Shown here one piece after another: positions 9,751 to 19,394 of a DNA stretch of 64,000 nucleotides. Position 1 is the first letter of the stretch; each line of letters begins with the position of its first letter. Location: assembly GCF_009796285.1 (NCBI RefSeq), contig NZ_CP047020.1, positions 9,610,001 to 9,674,000 of the forward strand, in the 5' to 3' direction. This stretch comes from Streptomyces broussonetiae. GTDB lineage: Bacteria > Actinomycetota > Actinomycetes > Streptomycetales > Streptomycetaceae. The position numbers and the translations under genes were made by a program. The notes beneath the pieces are model-generated. The model saw only the letters and a list, made by a program, of their open reading frames with translations, searched no databases and had not been told where the DNA came from.

Positions 9751-9889
9751 TCTCGGACCGAGCCACTGACTTGCTGCACATCGCCGACCAGGACTGTCTT
9801 CTGTTGCGATCAAGCCCCGGGTGTGGATGCCGGTCCGATAGGACCGTGGTGTGACGCGTGTGGGTGCGCCGTCCGTGCGGAGTTCGGTT

Positions 9890-10614
9890 CGCGGGCCAGG
9901 TCAGGCCTCCGGACCTGTTCAACCGGGACTTCACCGCTGACGCGCCGAACCTGATGTACATGGGCGACGTGATGTAGCTGCCGGTCGGCGACGGCGAGCA
10001 TCTCTATCTCGCGACGGTCCTGGACTGCTTCTCCCGCCGGATCGTGGGCTGGTCGATCGCCGATCACATGCGCACCGACCTGATCGCCGACGTGCTGACG
10101 ATGGCCGCCTCCACCCGCGGCACCCTGGGCGGCGCCATCTTCCACAGCGACCATGGAGCGTAGGTCCCGCCAATTCGTTACCTTGTGCGCCGAGTTGGGC
10201 GTCACTCAGTCCATGGGTGCTGCCGGCACCAGGGCGGACAACGCCGCCTGCGAGTCCTTCCACGCCTCCCTGACACGCGAGACGCTCCAAGGCGCCCGCC
10301 GCTTCGGCGGCCCCGGCGCCTGCCGGCGCCGCGTCTTCAGATGGCTGACGCACTACAACACCAGACGCCGTCACTCGGCGAACGAGCAGCTCAGCCCCGT
10401 CGCCTACGAGCAGCGATCAGCTACCCTGACACTCGCCGCACAACCATACGAACTGGTGTCCACTTTCCGGGTGGGCGACCCGGGCGACCGATTCCGGGTG
10501 TGCCGCGACGGTAGGCTGACCGCGGTGAGCACGCGGAACAACACGCTGCCACCCGACGTCCCCATTCAGGCTCAGCTCCACCTGTTCACCGCTCACTACG
10601 CGCCAGAGCGGTGA
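9890..10614 (+). pseudogene. Decayed IS3 family transposase (OrfB part)
   Basis: The catalytic domain of an IS3 OrfB is visible. DLFNRDFTADAPNLMYMGDV then a stop, VGDGEHLYLATVLDCFSRRI, and FHSDHGA then a stop give the DDE region. After a frameshift, ELGVTQSMGAAGTRADNAAC, ESFHASLTRE and YNTRRRHSANEQLSPVAYE follow. Two stops and at least one frameshift kill it, and the N-terminal half and OrfA are gone. A second relic of nearly the same IS is at 33716-33997. Confidence 0.8.
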
Positions 10615-10625
10615 GAACCGCGTGC

Positions 10626-13600
10626 TCACGCACCAACGTGTACCTGAGCCGCCCAGAGCATCGGCGATTTCGGATACTGAGCGCGCAGCTTCCGGACCGC
10701 CCTGTGAAGCGCGTACGGCGCGCGGGCGGTCTCGGGCGCCGTGGTGCCGCCGTTGGTGAGCCGGTGGTAGAAGTCGATGGCGAGATCCGCCTCTACCTGG
10801 TCGTCCACAGCCCACAGTGTCCCGATGACCTGACGGAATCCCGCCAGCTGGAAGGCCCCGGTGATGTGCACGGCTTCGTCGGCCAGTCTGGACGGGGTGA
10901 CCGTCGTGTCACACGCCGAGAGGAAGGCCAGCTCGGCTGAGAGTTGCAGTCGGCTTATGTCTGCGACCGTCAGGGGGTCGGTCACGTAATCGGTGAGGAT
11001 GAGCCGGCTCTCACTGGGGCGTGCGATGTCGGCGTAACCGTGGCAGGCGAAGTGGGCGATCCGATGGTTCGGCAACGCGCTGAGGACGGCACCCCGCGTG
11101 GGAGAAGCGAGCACACGCGCGTCCGGAAGCACTGCGGACAGCGACTGCACCTCCCGTGTGACTCCGCGGAGTGGGGCTCCTGGTACGTCGGGAACCGGGA
11201 CGATCACCGTCGAGGAATCAGAGTGCGCCACCGGCATCGCGCTGTTCCGTTCAAGCGAGCGCAGCGTAGTGGTGTACGACGAGACGACCCGGTCGAGCAC
11301 CGAGCTTCCTCCGGTGACGGCCCCGGCCCGCGAGTAGTCGCCCGCGGCATGGAACGGAAGCGGCGCCATGCCCCCTACCGGGCACCACCAGACGCGTGGC
11401 TTGCGGTCGTCGTCCTGAGGCGTGGCGACATGGCCGAGCCGGGTGAGTACGGGGTTGGTGACGGTGTGCCACAACCAGGTCAGGACCGTGAGGATCTCCT
11501 GTTGGGCAGCGATACGGTCAAGGGGATCGTGCTGGTTGTCGGCAGCCAGCAGCCGTGCGTCGATCAGCCGATTGACCTGCTCGTACGCACGTTCTTGAGT
11601 GAGGCCCTCCAAGGGCACCACAAGGACCGGTTGTCCTGGATCGCCCGTGGCGACTAGTGCGTCGCACCGCGCGCTGCTCGTCGTGATGAAGACCACCACG
11701 CCGTCTTCGGGAACGTTCTGCGACAGTTGCTCGATCCCCGGCCTGAGATAGGTGTGGAAGCCAGGCAGCGCCCGTGCCTGCGCCACAAGACGTTGCCATT
11801 CTTCGTAGGCCTGTTGCCGTTCGATCGCGACCTGCTGGGCAATGCCGTGATCCCGACGTCGGCCAGGAGAGACGTCGTCCGTGGCCTGGGCGGACTGAGC
11901 GCTGTCCAGGTTGTCCAGGAGGAATCGGAGCTGGTCCAGACGTCGGGCCAGATCGGGCGCGTGTTTCCGCAGCCTGACGTGGTCCGGCCCCCGCACGCCG
12001 ACGGTGTCGGCGGCCAGGGTCCCGCGGGTGCGCTCCAGAAGCTCGATCGCCCTGACCGGATCACCGGCGTGCAGGGCTACCGCAACGGCGTCACCGGAGA
12101 TGCTGCTGTTCAGCTGAGCCAGTCGGAACTGGCGGTCATCGCGTTGCAGAGTGCCCGGAGCCAGCATCTCCAGCAGGTCCACCGCCCGTTCGATCCATTG
12201 CAGCGCCTCGGCCGGACGGCCGGCGTCAATGGTCAGCAGGGAGAGTTCCCGATACGCCAGGATTCGGTTCAGTGTCGAGGCCGCGGCCTGCTCCGCGACC
12301 TCGCGGTAACAGGCACGGGCCTCCTCGAGGAGATCGACGGAACGACTCTCCTCGGCCCGGAACTTGAGCGCTCCGGCAAGGTCGTACACATACGACGTCC
12401 GCAGGGGATGATCGCCGGGCGTGCTCCGCACCGCTGCGTTGAGTGCGTCAGACGCCGCCACCAGGAGCGTCCGGTCCCGAGTCGCTTCGAAGAGCTGGAC
12501 CAGTCGCTGACCCAGCATTCCGAGTCGGCGTGCCTGATCGGGGTGGTCGGGCGGTGTGGCCCGTGACGCCGCACGGGCCACGCTGACGGCTTCCCGTAGC
12601 GTGCCGAGATCCCCTTCCTCCCCGTACAGCTCGCCGAGGAGGCCACTCAGGTTGTACAGGTAGAGGCCGTGGCTCGCCTGTCCGTCCGTGGCCACTACGA
12701 CGTCGCGTGTCAGCTCGACGGCTTCCGCGAGCGCACCGCGGTGACGAGTCCGCGTGTGGAGCGATCGCAGGCTGAGAGCGAGGTTGTTCTTCGACCCGTG
12801 GTGATCGGCGTGGCCGGGCGGGGTTGCGGCGACCGCCAGCCTGCCGACCTCCACCGCCTCCTCCAAGGAGGCCATGTCACCGCTGCGTCGATAGCGCGTG
12901 CGTAACGTGTTGTTCAGGGTATCGAGGAACACCCCGTGGTCGGTCTGGTCCGGTGACCCCTGAGCCACCGCTCTTCTGGCCGTGTCCACCGCCTCTTCGA
13001 GCGCGTCCAGTGATCCGGTGCGTTCGGCAAGGGCGTTCAACGAGACGCTCAGGTTGACGAGAAAGGTGGGCTCTCGGTGTCTCCGGACGCCATCGGCCAC
13101 CGCTTGACGGCCGCACTCCACGGCCTCCTGGATCTCGCTGAGCTCACCGGTGCGTTCGAAGGACATGTGCAACGCGATTCCCAGATCGTCGAGGGCGGTG
13201 GCACGAAGCGACTCGTTGTGGGCTGTGGTCACTGCCTCGCGGCCGCAGGCCACCGCCTCTCGCAGAGCGCTGTCGTCACCGGTCCGCTTGCCGAGTTCCT
13301 GCAACGTGACACCCAGCGACAGGAGTGCCTCCGTTCTCTGTGGCGCCTCGGCCGGCGCCGCCGCCACCGCCTTACGCGCATAGTGAGCGGACCTGCGCAA
13401 CGCGTCGAGATCTCCGGTTCGCTCGAAGTCACACCGCAGCGCGATCGCCAGGTTGTTCAGGAAACCACCGTTCGCGGGGCCCGGATGCTCCGGGAGTTGC
13501 CGTGCCGCCCGCTCTCCGATTTCCACGGCCTTCTCAAGGTCGGCGGCGTGACCTGTCCGTTCGTAGAGCTTGCGGAGCACATTGACGTGGTCCCCCACGA

Positions 13601-13895
13601 ACGCAATACGAGCCGGGTGGTCGCGAGGGACCTCGGACGTCGCGGTACCGGCGACGGAGACCGCCTGTTCGAGATCGTGAACGTCCCCCGTCTCCTCGTA
13701 CAGCTTCTGCAGTGCCACGGCGTAGTTCCCCAGCAACAGTCCCCGCCTGGGATCACCTGGCGCCAGGAATCCGATCGCCTTGCGTAGGAGTCCCATCCCG
13801 GACATGAGGTCCTGTTGCCGCCCGGACTCGTCGTATGCCGTCAGCAAGCCCATCGCAGTGGAATAGAGTTCCTGCAAGTTCTCCTGACGGTCCAT
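10626..13895 (-). CDS. TPR-CHAT caspase-like protease
   Basis: A 1,089-residue protein. The first about 750 residues are a run of degenerate tetratricopeptide repeats with the actinobacterial pattern LYERTG-DLEKAVE-G-RA-R and LGVTLQELGKRTG. The C-terminus from about residue 790 is a CHAT peptidase domain. The catalytic His is in HFACHGYAD and the Cys in LAFLSACDTTV, with the usual AFQLAGFRQVIGTLWAVDD between Cys and end. CHAT domains are caspase-related proteases. In bacteria the TPR-CHAT class includes the Csx29-type proteases and many predicted conflict-system effectors. ATG 13895 is preferred over GTG 13898. It is divergent, 160 bp apart, from a two-gene unit that probably belongs to the same system. 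No frameshift breaks it. Confidence 0.9.
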   Translation of the reverse strand: MDRQENLQELYSTAMGLLTAYDESGRQQDLMSGMGLLRKAIGFLAPGDPRRGLLLGNYAVALQKLYEETGDVHDLEQAVSVAGTATSEVPRDHPARIAFVGDHVNVLRKLYERTGHAADLEKAVEIGERAARQLPEHPGPANGGFLNNLAIALRCDFERTGDLDALRRSAHYARKAVAAAPAEAPQRTEALLSLGVTLQELGKRTGDDSALREAVACGREAVTTAHNESLRATALDDLGIALHMSFERTGELSEIQEAVECGRQAVADGVRRHREPTFLVNLSVSLNALAERTGSLDALEEAVDTARRAVAQGSPDQTDHGVFLDTLNNTLRTRYRRSGDMASLEEAVEVGRLAVAATPPGHADHHGSKNNLALSLRSLHTRTRHRGALAEAVELTRDVVVATDGQASHGLYLYNLSGLLGELYGEEGDLGTLREAVSVARAASRATPPDHPDQARRLGMLGQRLVQLFEATRDRTLLVAASDALNAAVRSTPGDHPLRTSYVYDLAGALKFRAEESRSVDLLEEARACYREVAEQAAASTLNRILAYRELSLLTIDAGRPAEALQWIERAVDLLEMLAPGTLQRDDRQFRLAQLNSSISGDAVAVALHAGDPVRAIELLERTRGTLAADTVGVRGPDHVRLRKHAPDLARRLDQLRFLLDNLDSAQSAQATDDVSPGRRRDHGIAQQVAIERQQAYEEWQRLVAQARALPGFHTYLRPGIEQLSQNVPEDGVVVFITTSSARCDALVATGDPGQPVLVVPLEGLTQERAYEQVNRLIDARLLAADNQHDPLDRIAAQQEILTVLTWLWHTVTNPVLTRLGHVATPQDDDRKPRVWWCPVGGMAPLPFHAAGDYSRAGAVTGGSSVLDRVVSSYTTTLRSLERNSAMPVAHSDSSTVIVPVPDVPGAPLRGVTREVQSLSAVLPDARVLASPTRGAVLSALPNHRIAHFACHGYADIARPSESRLILTDYVTDPLTVADISRLQLSAELAFLSACDTTVTPSRLADEAVHITGAFQLAGFRQVIGTLWAVDDQVEADLAIDFYHRLTNGGTTAPETARAPYALHRAVRKLRAQYPKSPMLWAAQVHVGA

Positions 13896-14055
13896 CACCG
13901 TGACCTACATCTCCTGAAGTTCGCTGCCGCAGGAACTGATGCGCCGACCACGTTCGATGCTACGAGCCCTCCGACTGGGCGGTGTAGCTTTTAGCGGGAC
14001 ATCCGTTGCATGAGCGCCCCGAGCGATGCACCGGGGCTGCCGGGAGGGGAACAGC

Positions 14056-14466
14056 ATGGGGCACCCCGTATGGGAGCGCGTAGCGGTCCTGTGTGCGCAA
14101 CTGAGCGACAGGCCGCAGCTGAGGCGGATCATCGAGGACGGCGGCGGCGGAGCCGAGCTGGCCTCCCTGCTCGAAGCGATAGGTTCCGCGGACGACCCTC
14201 GGCCCGAGCGGATCGCCGACCTCGTCGATGAGATCGAACGGGTACTGCGCAGCGTGGGGCTCGGCAGTCTGAGCACGCGGTCCTTCCTCACTCCTACCGC
14301 GGAGTCCACCTTGCCGCCCGGCATGACCGCGAGGCCCACCACCGTCGGATGGACGTGCCCCTTGGCGCGCTGTCCCCGCGTCGTGCTGCCGGAGGAGACC
14401 GCCGGATCTCCCGCCTGCGTCGCTGGCGACAGCCGGATGAGGCCGTACAGGATTCACCCACGGTGA
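14056..14466 (+). CDS. Small helical protein with C-terminal Cys motif, CHAT neighbour
   Basis: A 136-residue protein. ATG 14056 is preceded by GGGAGGGGA six bases upstream. Residues 1-80 are predicted helical (VWERVAVLCAQLSDRPQLRR, then LVDEIERVLRSVGLGSL). The last 40 residues contain TCPLARCPRVVLPE followed by PACVAG, a Cys-rich knuckle with three visible Cys. Small proteins with this build (helical adaptor plus zinc-ribbon-like tail) accompany CHAT/TPR proteins in Streptomyces conflict loci. I do not recognise a named family. Its stop overlaps the start of the next gene (GTGA), so the two are translationally coupled. Confidence 0.7.
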   Translation: MGHPVWERVAVLCAQLSDRPQLRRIIEDGGGGAELASLLEAIGSADDPRPERIADLVDEIERVLRSVGLGSLSTRSFLTPTAESTLPPGMTARPTTVGWTCPLARCPRVVLPEETAGSPACVAGDSRMRPYRIHPR

Positions 14467-15368
14467 CGAGTCTCTTCGCGGCGTTGGGCTCGAAGGCCGC
14501 CGATCGTTGGGTGCAGGTGTTGCTGCTACCGGGCCTCTTTTTCACGGCCGCCATGGCCGTCGGGCTGCTGTCGGGGCAGCGCAGAGCGCTGAGTCCTCCG
14601 TACCTCGCGGCAGAACTGAACGATCTCACCACGCGGTCGACGGCCCACTCGGCTCTTGTCGGCGTGTTGGTCGCCGTCGGAGTGTCGCTGGCATCTGCAG
14701 CCGCGGGGCTGCTCGCTGACGCTCTTGGATCGGCTGTCCAGATGTTTTGGACGTGGCCATCCCATCAGCCTCCCGCGAGGTGGCTGTTGCGAAGGCGCAG
14801 GAAGCGGTGGCAGAAGGCAGCGGACCGTTTGAGGGCAGCGATCCGGGCCAGTGCCCTGCCGCCCGGCGAGACCGCCGGGGAATCACGTCACGAGGGCAGG
14901 ATCGCCCTCCTCCGAAGGCGCCTTCATCGCATCGGACCGGCATGGCCGACCTGCACGACCCGGATCGCGGAGCGCTTCGGCGCGACGGCCCGGCGAACGG
15001 AGGAGCTGTATGGCCTCAGTGACCTGCACCTGGTCTGGCCACGCCTCCACGCCGTCCTTCCGGAGCAGCTCCAGGCCACTATCGCGTCGGCCCGAGCCGA
15101 CTATGCCGCGAGCGCTCGCCTCGCCGGGTGGGGCGTGATGTATGCCGCCGCCGCCTCGCTGTGGTGGCCTGCAGCCATCGTCGCCTCAGCCGCGTTCCTC
15201 GCGTGCCGTATCCGAGCGAAGCCGACCGCGGACCGTCTCGCCGACGTAGTGGACACCGCGGTCGACCTGCATCTGGGGGACCTTGCCGAGAAGCTCGGGG
15301 CGGAACGCCCGGACGACGTCAGACTGCTGGGCACTCGCATCCTGGAACGGCTCAGACCGACGCCTTAA
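14463..15368 (+). CDS. Membrane protein of the CHAT-associated locus
   Basis: A 301-residue protein. I chose GTG 14463 because it overlaps the upstream stop as GTGA; an ATG at 14349 would add 38 residues of poor quality. Hydrophobic segments lie at VQVLLLPGLFFTAAMAVGLL (about 15-35), SALVGVLVAVGVSLASAAAG (about 60-80) and AASLWWPAAIVASAAFLACR (about 225-245). A basic stretch, RRRRKRWQKAADRLR, lies on the cytoplasmic side. No enzymatic motif is visible. Coupled expression with the small protein and the facing TPR-CHAT protease suggest a membrane-acting or membrane-sensing partner. I do not recognise the family. Confidence 0.7.
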   Translation: MTSLFAALGSKAADRWVQVLLLPGLFFTAAMAVGLLSGQRRALSPPYLAAELNDLTTRSTAHSALVGVLVAVGVSLASAAAGLLADALGSAVQMFWTWPSHQPPARWLLRRRRKRWQKAADRLRAAIRASALPPGETAGESRHEGRIALLRRRLHRIGPAWPTCTTRIAERFGATARRTEELYGLSDLHLVWPRLHAVLPEQLQATIASARADYAASARLAGWGVMYAAAASLWWPAAIVASAAFLACRIRAKPTADRLADVVDTAVDLHLGDLAEKLGAERPDDVRLLGTRILERLRPTP

Positions 15369-15612
15369 CCCCCAGATCACTGGGCAGTAACGGCGTGAGC
15401 TGTCGGGTGCCTAATGGGTGGAAGCCTGTTCGTGCCTTGACGCTCGTCGAGACGCAGCCGACACCCAGGCCGCGGAACGGCGTTCATGCCGACGCAACCG
15501 GGCGTTCTGGCCCGCTCGCTCAGTCTCGATCGACGAACGAGGCGATTCGTGCCTTTGCAGCTCAGGGCGTGTTGCGACGGTTGCGAACCCAACTCTGCTG
15601 CAGCGGAGGGGC

Positions 15613-15903
15613 CTACGCCCGAGGCACGATCCCCAGGACGACCTTTCCTTTCGTGGTGTTCAGCTCCTGCAAGAAAGCCTTGGAGATGTCCCCGCCGGGA
15701 AGCTCTCCCTCCGCGTCCATCCTGACCAAGATCGCCATCATCAGGTCGTTGTCCGGGACCGAAGCAAGAGTCCGAGACACGGTGAGCCCGGCACCTGCGG
15801 TGTCGTGCCCCAAGTTGTTCTGTACGTAGTCGGCAATCGCCTGAACCTCATCGGGCCGGGGTGCCTCACCGTTGTGGATCACTATGATCTTGTACACCTT
15901 CAT
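15613..15903 (-). CDS. Hypothetical small protein
   Basis: A 96-residue protein from ATG 15903: MKVYKIIVIHNGEAPRPDEV, with a mixed alpha/beta pattern and a hydrophobic middle NDLMMAILVRMDAEG. No family is recognised. It is convergent with the CHAT-associated membrane gene, so it is not in that operon. Codon use is normal for the window. A start with no strong Shine-Dalgarno sequence leaves some doubt. Confidence 0.5.
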   Translation of the reverse strand: MKVYKIIVIHNGEAPRPDEVQAIADYVQNNLGHDTAGAGLTVSRTLASVPDNDLMMAILVRMDAEGELPGGDISKAFLQELNTTKGKVVLGIVPRA

Positions 15904-16419
15904 CGCATACAACTTTCTGTGGCCATAAGGGCGAGCAGGTCCACAGTATCGTGATGGCCTTGCTACTCGTGGTTCCCAATTGACCTCAATTCCAGGGCTG
16001 TTGGTGACGGCTCCTGGAAGCAGCCGCGAGTGGCATGGGGACAGTGCCGCGGCAGATCGGACACTTCGCGCCACTGGGAGGGCTCGGGGTCGGCGGCATG
16101 CGGCGGGATACTGGGCTGGCCAGTCTGATGGGCGCTTCGCCGCGGGCAGACAGGTGCACCCGCATCCAACTGAGTGGGCTTGTGCTCGCTCACGGCGACC
16201 AGCCCGGCATGTCCACGGTCGGCGACCAGCCGGATCACCCGAAAGGATGATCATTCCGGGCTGGGAATCTCAACTGTGCTTCCGGGGTTGGTAGTTGGTG
16301 TGGTGGGTGGGGTGTGAGTTGGGGTGGTGGTGGCTTTCCGAGAGTGCGGAACGTGAGCTCTTGTCCGTTTCGTAGTTGAGGTTGGGGAAGGAATGCTGGT
16401 CCCGGGGCGGGGCTGGTCC
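15904..16419. other. No gene recognised; GT-rich stretch at about 16280-16340
   Basis: Only weak short frames are present. A purine/GT-rich run (gttggtgtggtgggtggggtgtgagt and similar) at about 16285-16335 stands out in base composition but has no visible gene or clear inverted repeat. Confidence 0.4.
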
Positions 16420-16842
16420 TCAGGCGCCGGGGCGGGCGAACAAGCCGGGTTCGGGTTCGATGAGGATGCCGCGGCTGACTAGGCGTTTCAGTTTGGAGCG
16501 GATGCCTTCGGTGTTCTCCGGGAGGATCGGCAGGTCGAGGGCCTGGCAGAGGTCGCGGGCGCGCATCGGCCGGCCCGCGTCGGTCAGGGCGGTGAGGATC
16601 TGCTGGTAGGCGGGGTGGTCCGGGACGTCAGGGCGCTCCGGCTCAGCGGCGGGTGAGGGCATGGGGAGGGCGAGGAGGGTCTTGCGGGTGATGCGCAGGT
16701 TCTCGTTCTCCGCGTCGGCCTCGCGGAGCTGTCGGGTGAGTTCTTCGATGCGGGCCCGGAACTGCACGGCCTGGCAGGCCAGTTCGCGCTCGCGGGCCTC
16801 GATGTGTTCCAGGATGGCTGTGACCTGTGAGTTCTCGCTCAT
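16420..16842 (-). CDS. Coiled-coil/winged-helix protein coupled to an IS5 transposase remnant
   Basis: A 140-residue protein from ATG 16842 with a strong GGAGG upstream. Residues 8-55 form a coiled coil (ILEHIEARERELACQAVQFR, then ARIEELTRQLREADAENENL). Residues 80-135 look like a small winged helix (QQILTALTDAGRPMRARDLC, RSKLKRLVSRGILIEPEPG). Its ATG overlaps the stop of the upstream transposase (ATGA), so it was probably an accessory gene of that element, perhaps DNA-binding. I do not know its function. The gene itself appears intact although the transposase lost its N-terminus. Confidence 0.65.
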   Translation of the reverse strand: MSENSQVTAILEHIEARERELACQAVQFRARIEELTRQLREADAENENLRITRKTLLALPMPSPAAEPERPDVPDHPAYQQILTALTDAGRPMRARDLCQALDLPILPENTEGIRSKLKRLVSRGILIEPEPGLFARPGA

Positions 16843-17470
16843 GCGGTCCTCCAGGAGGCGAGGGGGGCTCCGGTGGGGCGGCGGCTCATGACGGAGGTCA
16901 TCGCCCGCAGGACACGGGAGCGGGAGGAGGCGGGCCGGTGTTCGTAGTCGCGTACGAGGCGGCGGTAGAACATCAGGATCCCGTTCGTCTGCTCCACGAT
17001 CCACCGCCGGGACTGCGGAACGAAGCCCTTGTCGGTCGGGTTGCGTTCGACGAACTCGACGTGGATGCCCACGTTCGTGCCGTGCTCGACCACCTTCTTC
17101 TTGAAGCCCTGGTCGACCAGCGCCTTCTTCACCGTGCCGCTCTGCCCGGCGACCTGGTCCAGCAGTGCGATGCCGGCGGTGTTCTCATGTGCGGACGCCG
17201 CGAGCACGACGACCGCGACGACGAGCCCCAACACGTCCACGGCCAGGCATCTCTTCCTGCCCGGCACCTTCTTCGCGGGATCCCGGCCCGTCGTCGTGAC
17301 CGGGACTCCGACGGCGGCGTGGATGCTCTGCGTGTCCAGGACTACCAGGCTCGGGTCGGCTAATCGTTTCCGCGTCTCCCGCAGCTGCCAGCGCAGCAGG
17401 TCGTGGATGTCCTGGTCGGTGCCCTCGTCGCGCCAGAGGTAGAAGTAGTACTTCACCGCTCCGGGCGGGG
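16839..17470 (-). pseudogene. IS5 family transposase, N-terminally truncated
   Basis: The frame begins inside the protein at PPGAVKYYFYLWRDEGTDQD and runs to a stop at 16839. LVVLDTQSIHAA carries the first catalytic Asp, KKVPGRKRCLAVDVLGLV the usual block, and RRWIVEQTNGIL the Glu. About 60 N-terminal residues are missing; the break is at about 17470, where IS630-type sequence on the other strand begins. The 3' overlap with the coiled-coil gene is intact. Confidence 0.8.
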
Positions 17471-17473
17471 GAT

Positions 17474-18150
17474 GTGATCCACAACTTCAACACGGACGGC
17501 TTCGACTCGCTGTACCCGAAGTATAAGGGCGGCCGGCCGAAGACCTTCACGCTGCCCGAGCGGCGCGAGATCAAGAAGCTCGCGAAGTCGAAGCCGACCG
17601 GGCGCGACCTGCCGTTCTCCGCCTGGAGCCTGACCAAGCTGGCGGACTTTCTGTTGCCGAGGGGGTGGTCGACGACATCAGCCACGAGGGCCTGCGCATC
17701 TCGCTCCGCGAGGAAGGCGTCTCCTTTCAACGCCTGAAGACCTGGAAGACCTCCCGTGATCCGGACTACGAGGCCAAGAAGGCCCGGGTCGAGCACCTCT
17801 GCTCGATCGCTGACGGCGAGGTCATACCGGAGGACGGCGAGCCCGAAGTGGCCTTCTGCATGGACGAGTTCGGGCCGCTCAACCTGATGCCGCACCCCGG
17901 CCGTCAGTGGGCAGAACGCGGGAGCATGCACAAGGACCCCGACCGGGAACCGCGCCGCAGGTGGAGGGCCGCCTACAACCGCTACGGCGGTGCGCGCCAC
18001 CTCTTCGCCGCCCTGGACCTGGCCCGGGACAAGCTCTACGGCCACATCAGGCCAATCAAGAAGCGCACCCAGTTCCTGGAGTTCTGCCGCTGCCTGCGCA
18101 CCCTCTACCCGGCCCAGGTCCGGATCGAGATCGTCTGTGACAACTGTGAG
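17474..18150 (+). pseudogene. IS630 family transposase fragment
   Basis: IS630 sequence without its first helix-turn-helix: IHNFNTDGFDSLYPKYKGGR, PFSAWSLTKLADFL, then a frameshift near 17660. VVDDISHEGLRISLREEGV and VAFCMDEFGPLNL (catalytic Asp) follow. The end is PAQVRIEIVCDN, where the second Asp sits, and then the frame is lost near 18150. The terminal Glu region is absent. Both ends are cut by neighbouring IS debris. Confidence 0.8.
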
Positions 18151-18202
18151 GATCATGGAGTGCTGCCGGGGGCGGTAAGCCTGCCCCGTGTGACAACTGG
18201 CC

Positions 18203-19045
18203 TCAGTTGCCTTGGAGTAGAACTGTCGGCTTCCCGTCTCCGTGCAGCACTTGCCGGCATCGGCCCGGTGGACGTGTCCCGATAGGGGCTTTGCGGGAAC
18301 AAAGCACCGTCACAGTTCTGACCGCCCACCGGACCGGCGTTGGCCACCAGCCCCAGTCCGACCGTCCGTCGCCCAGCGTGGGTTTCCACGGTGGGCTGGT
18401 CACACCGTTCGGGCAGGTCAGGGTGCTGGCCTGCCAGTCGATGCGAAAGTCCTTCTTCGTGAGGCCGGGGCGCTCGGCGGCCTTCGGAACGTCACGGACC
18501 GGCCCAAGGAGCGTGATGTCCCACCTCTCGGCGGAGTGATGGATGCTGTCAGGCGTGCTGTAGCTGCCGTCCACGACATGATCGAGGGGGCGGAACCCCT
18601 GCGCGGTGACGCCTTGGTGGATGCGGTCCAGGGCGTCGATGTCCTGTTCCGTGGCCGGCCGGGTGACCACCTGGACGATCACGTTCGGTCCGGTGTCGTC
18701 GCATGTCTCGCTCTGGTGGTCGCGGTCGCCGATCCAGTCGGGCTGCCCGGCGGCGGTGATCTTCTGGCTGTAGCGGCTTCGGGATCGTGCGGAGTAGCCA
18801 TCTCCGGACTCGACCACGGCACTTGTGCAGTGGCCGGATCGGTCCTGTCGTCGGCGGAGGTCTTGCCGGTATTGCGTTGTTCGGTCTTCCGTCGACGGGC
18901 CCGGTCGCGAGTGGACTTCGGCCCCCGCGAGCCCAGTTGGCCTTCCGCGTCATACCAGTACTGCTGAACCCATACCTGCCGCAGGACCTGCACGGCCGGC
19001 AGGTCCCGCAGCGGGGGTGGCGCGTCGTCGCGGTGGATGGCCTGA
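18203..19045 (-). pseudogene. IS1182 family transposase, copy A, middle part
   Basis: Reading down from 19045: AIHRDDAPPPLRDLPAVQVL, VWVQQYWYDAEGQLGSRGPK, then a frameshift near 18765. SRYSQKITAAGQPDWIGDRD, VVDGSYSTPDSIHHSAERWD and FRIDWQASTLTCPNGVTSPP follow in another frame. These are IS1182 features. The frame decays after about 18300, so the C-terminus is lost. The N-terminal part is at 22324-22680; a 3,278-bp element split the gene. The same frameshift is present in copy B (49537-50533), so it predates the duplication. Confidence 0.85.
18531..19045 (+). repeat. Segmental duplication copy A, left part
   Basis: Matches 49702-50216 at a constant offset of 31,171 bp with two single-base differences that I could find by eye. 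It stops at the TGA where the 3,278-bp element begins. Confidence 0.85.
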
Positions 19046-19064
19046 GAACCCATCTTTGAACCTC
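19046..19064 (+). repeat. Left terminal inverted repeat of the 3,278-bp element
   Basis: GAACCCATCTTTGAACCTC, identical to the reverse complement of 22305-22323. Confidence 0.9.
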
Positions 19065-19394
19065 GCGGAGCGGTGGAGCGTCTGGGGCGATGATGACGTC
19101 CCGCCGAATGCGTCGAGTCGTGTAGCCGGGCTCCGGGCCGGGATGAGGGTAACTTCTGAGCCGGTTGCGCGATCCGGCACGGCGGGGTTGCGCGCCCTTC
19201 TTGTGGCGGGTGGGCGCACATACGCCTCACCCATCAATCTCAAAGCCCGTTGACTCACCGGCATATAGGAGCATGCTGACTCAACTGCGATCATCCAATG
19301 GAGTGACGGGCGAATGGGTGAATACCACTCCGGGGATGAGGCGGATAGTCACTGATCCGTGACTGTCTGTATCCGAAATCGCAAGGGGTCGCAC

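Noticed and set aside
10593..10640. Weak inverted repeat as terminator of the CHAT gene
   Set aside because: GTGAG and CTCAC arms are only five bases and overlap the end of the IS3 remnant; too weak to call.
16285..16335. GT-rich stretch as origin or structured RNA
   Set aside because: No paired arms, iterons or DnaA-like boxes; composition alone is not evidence.
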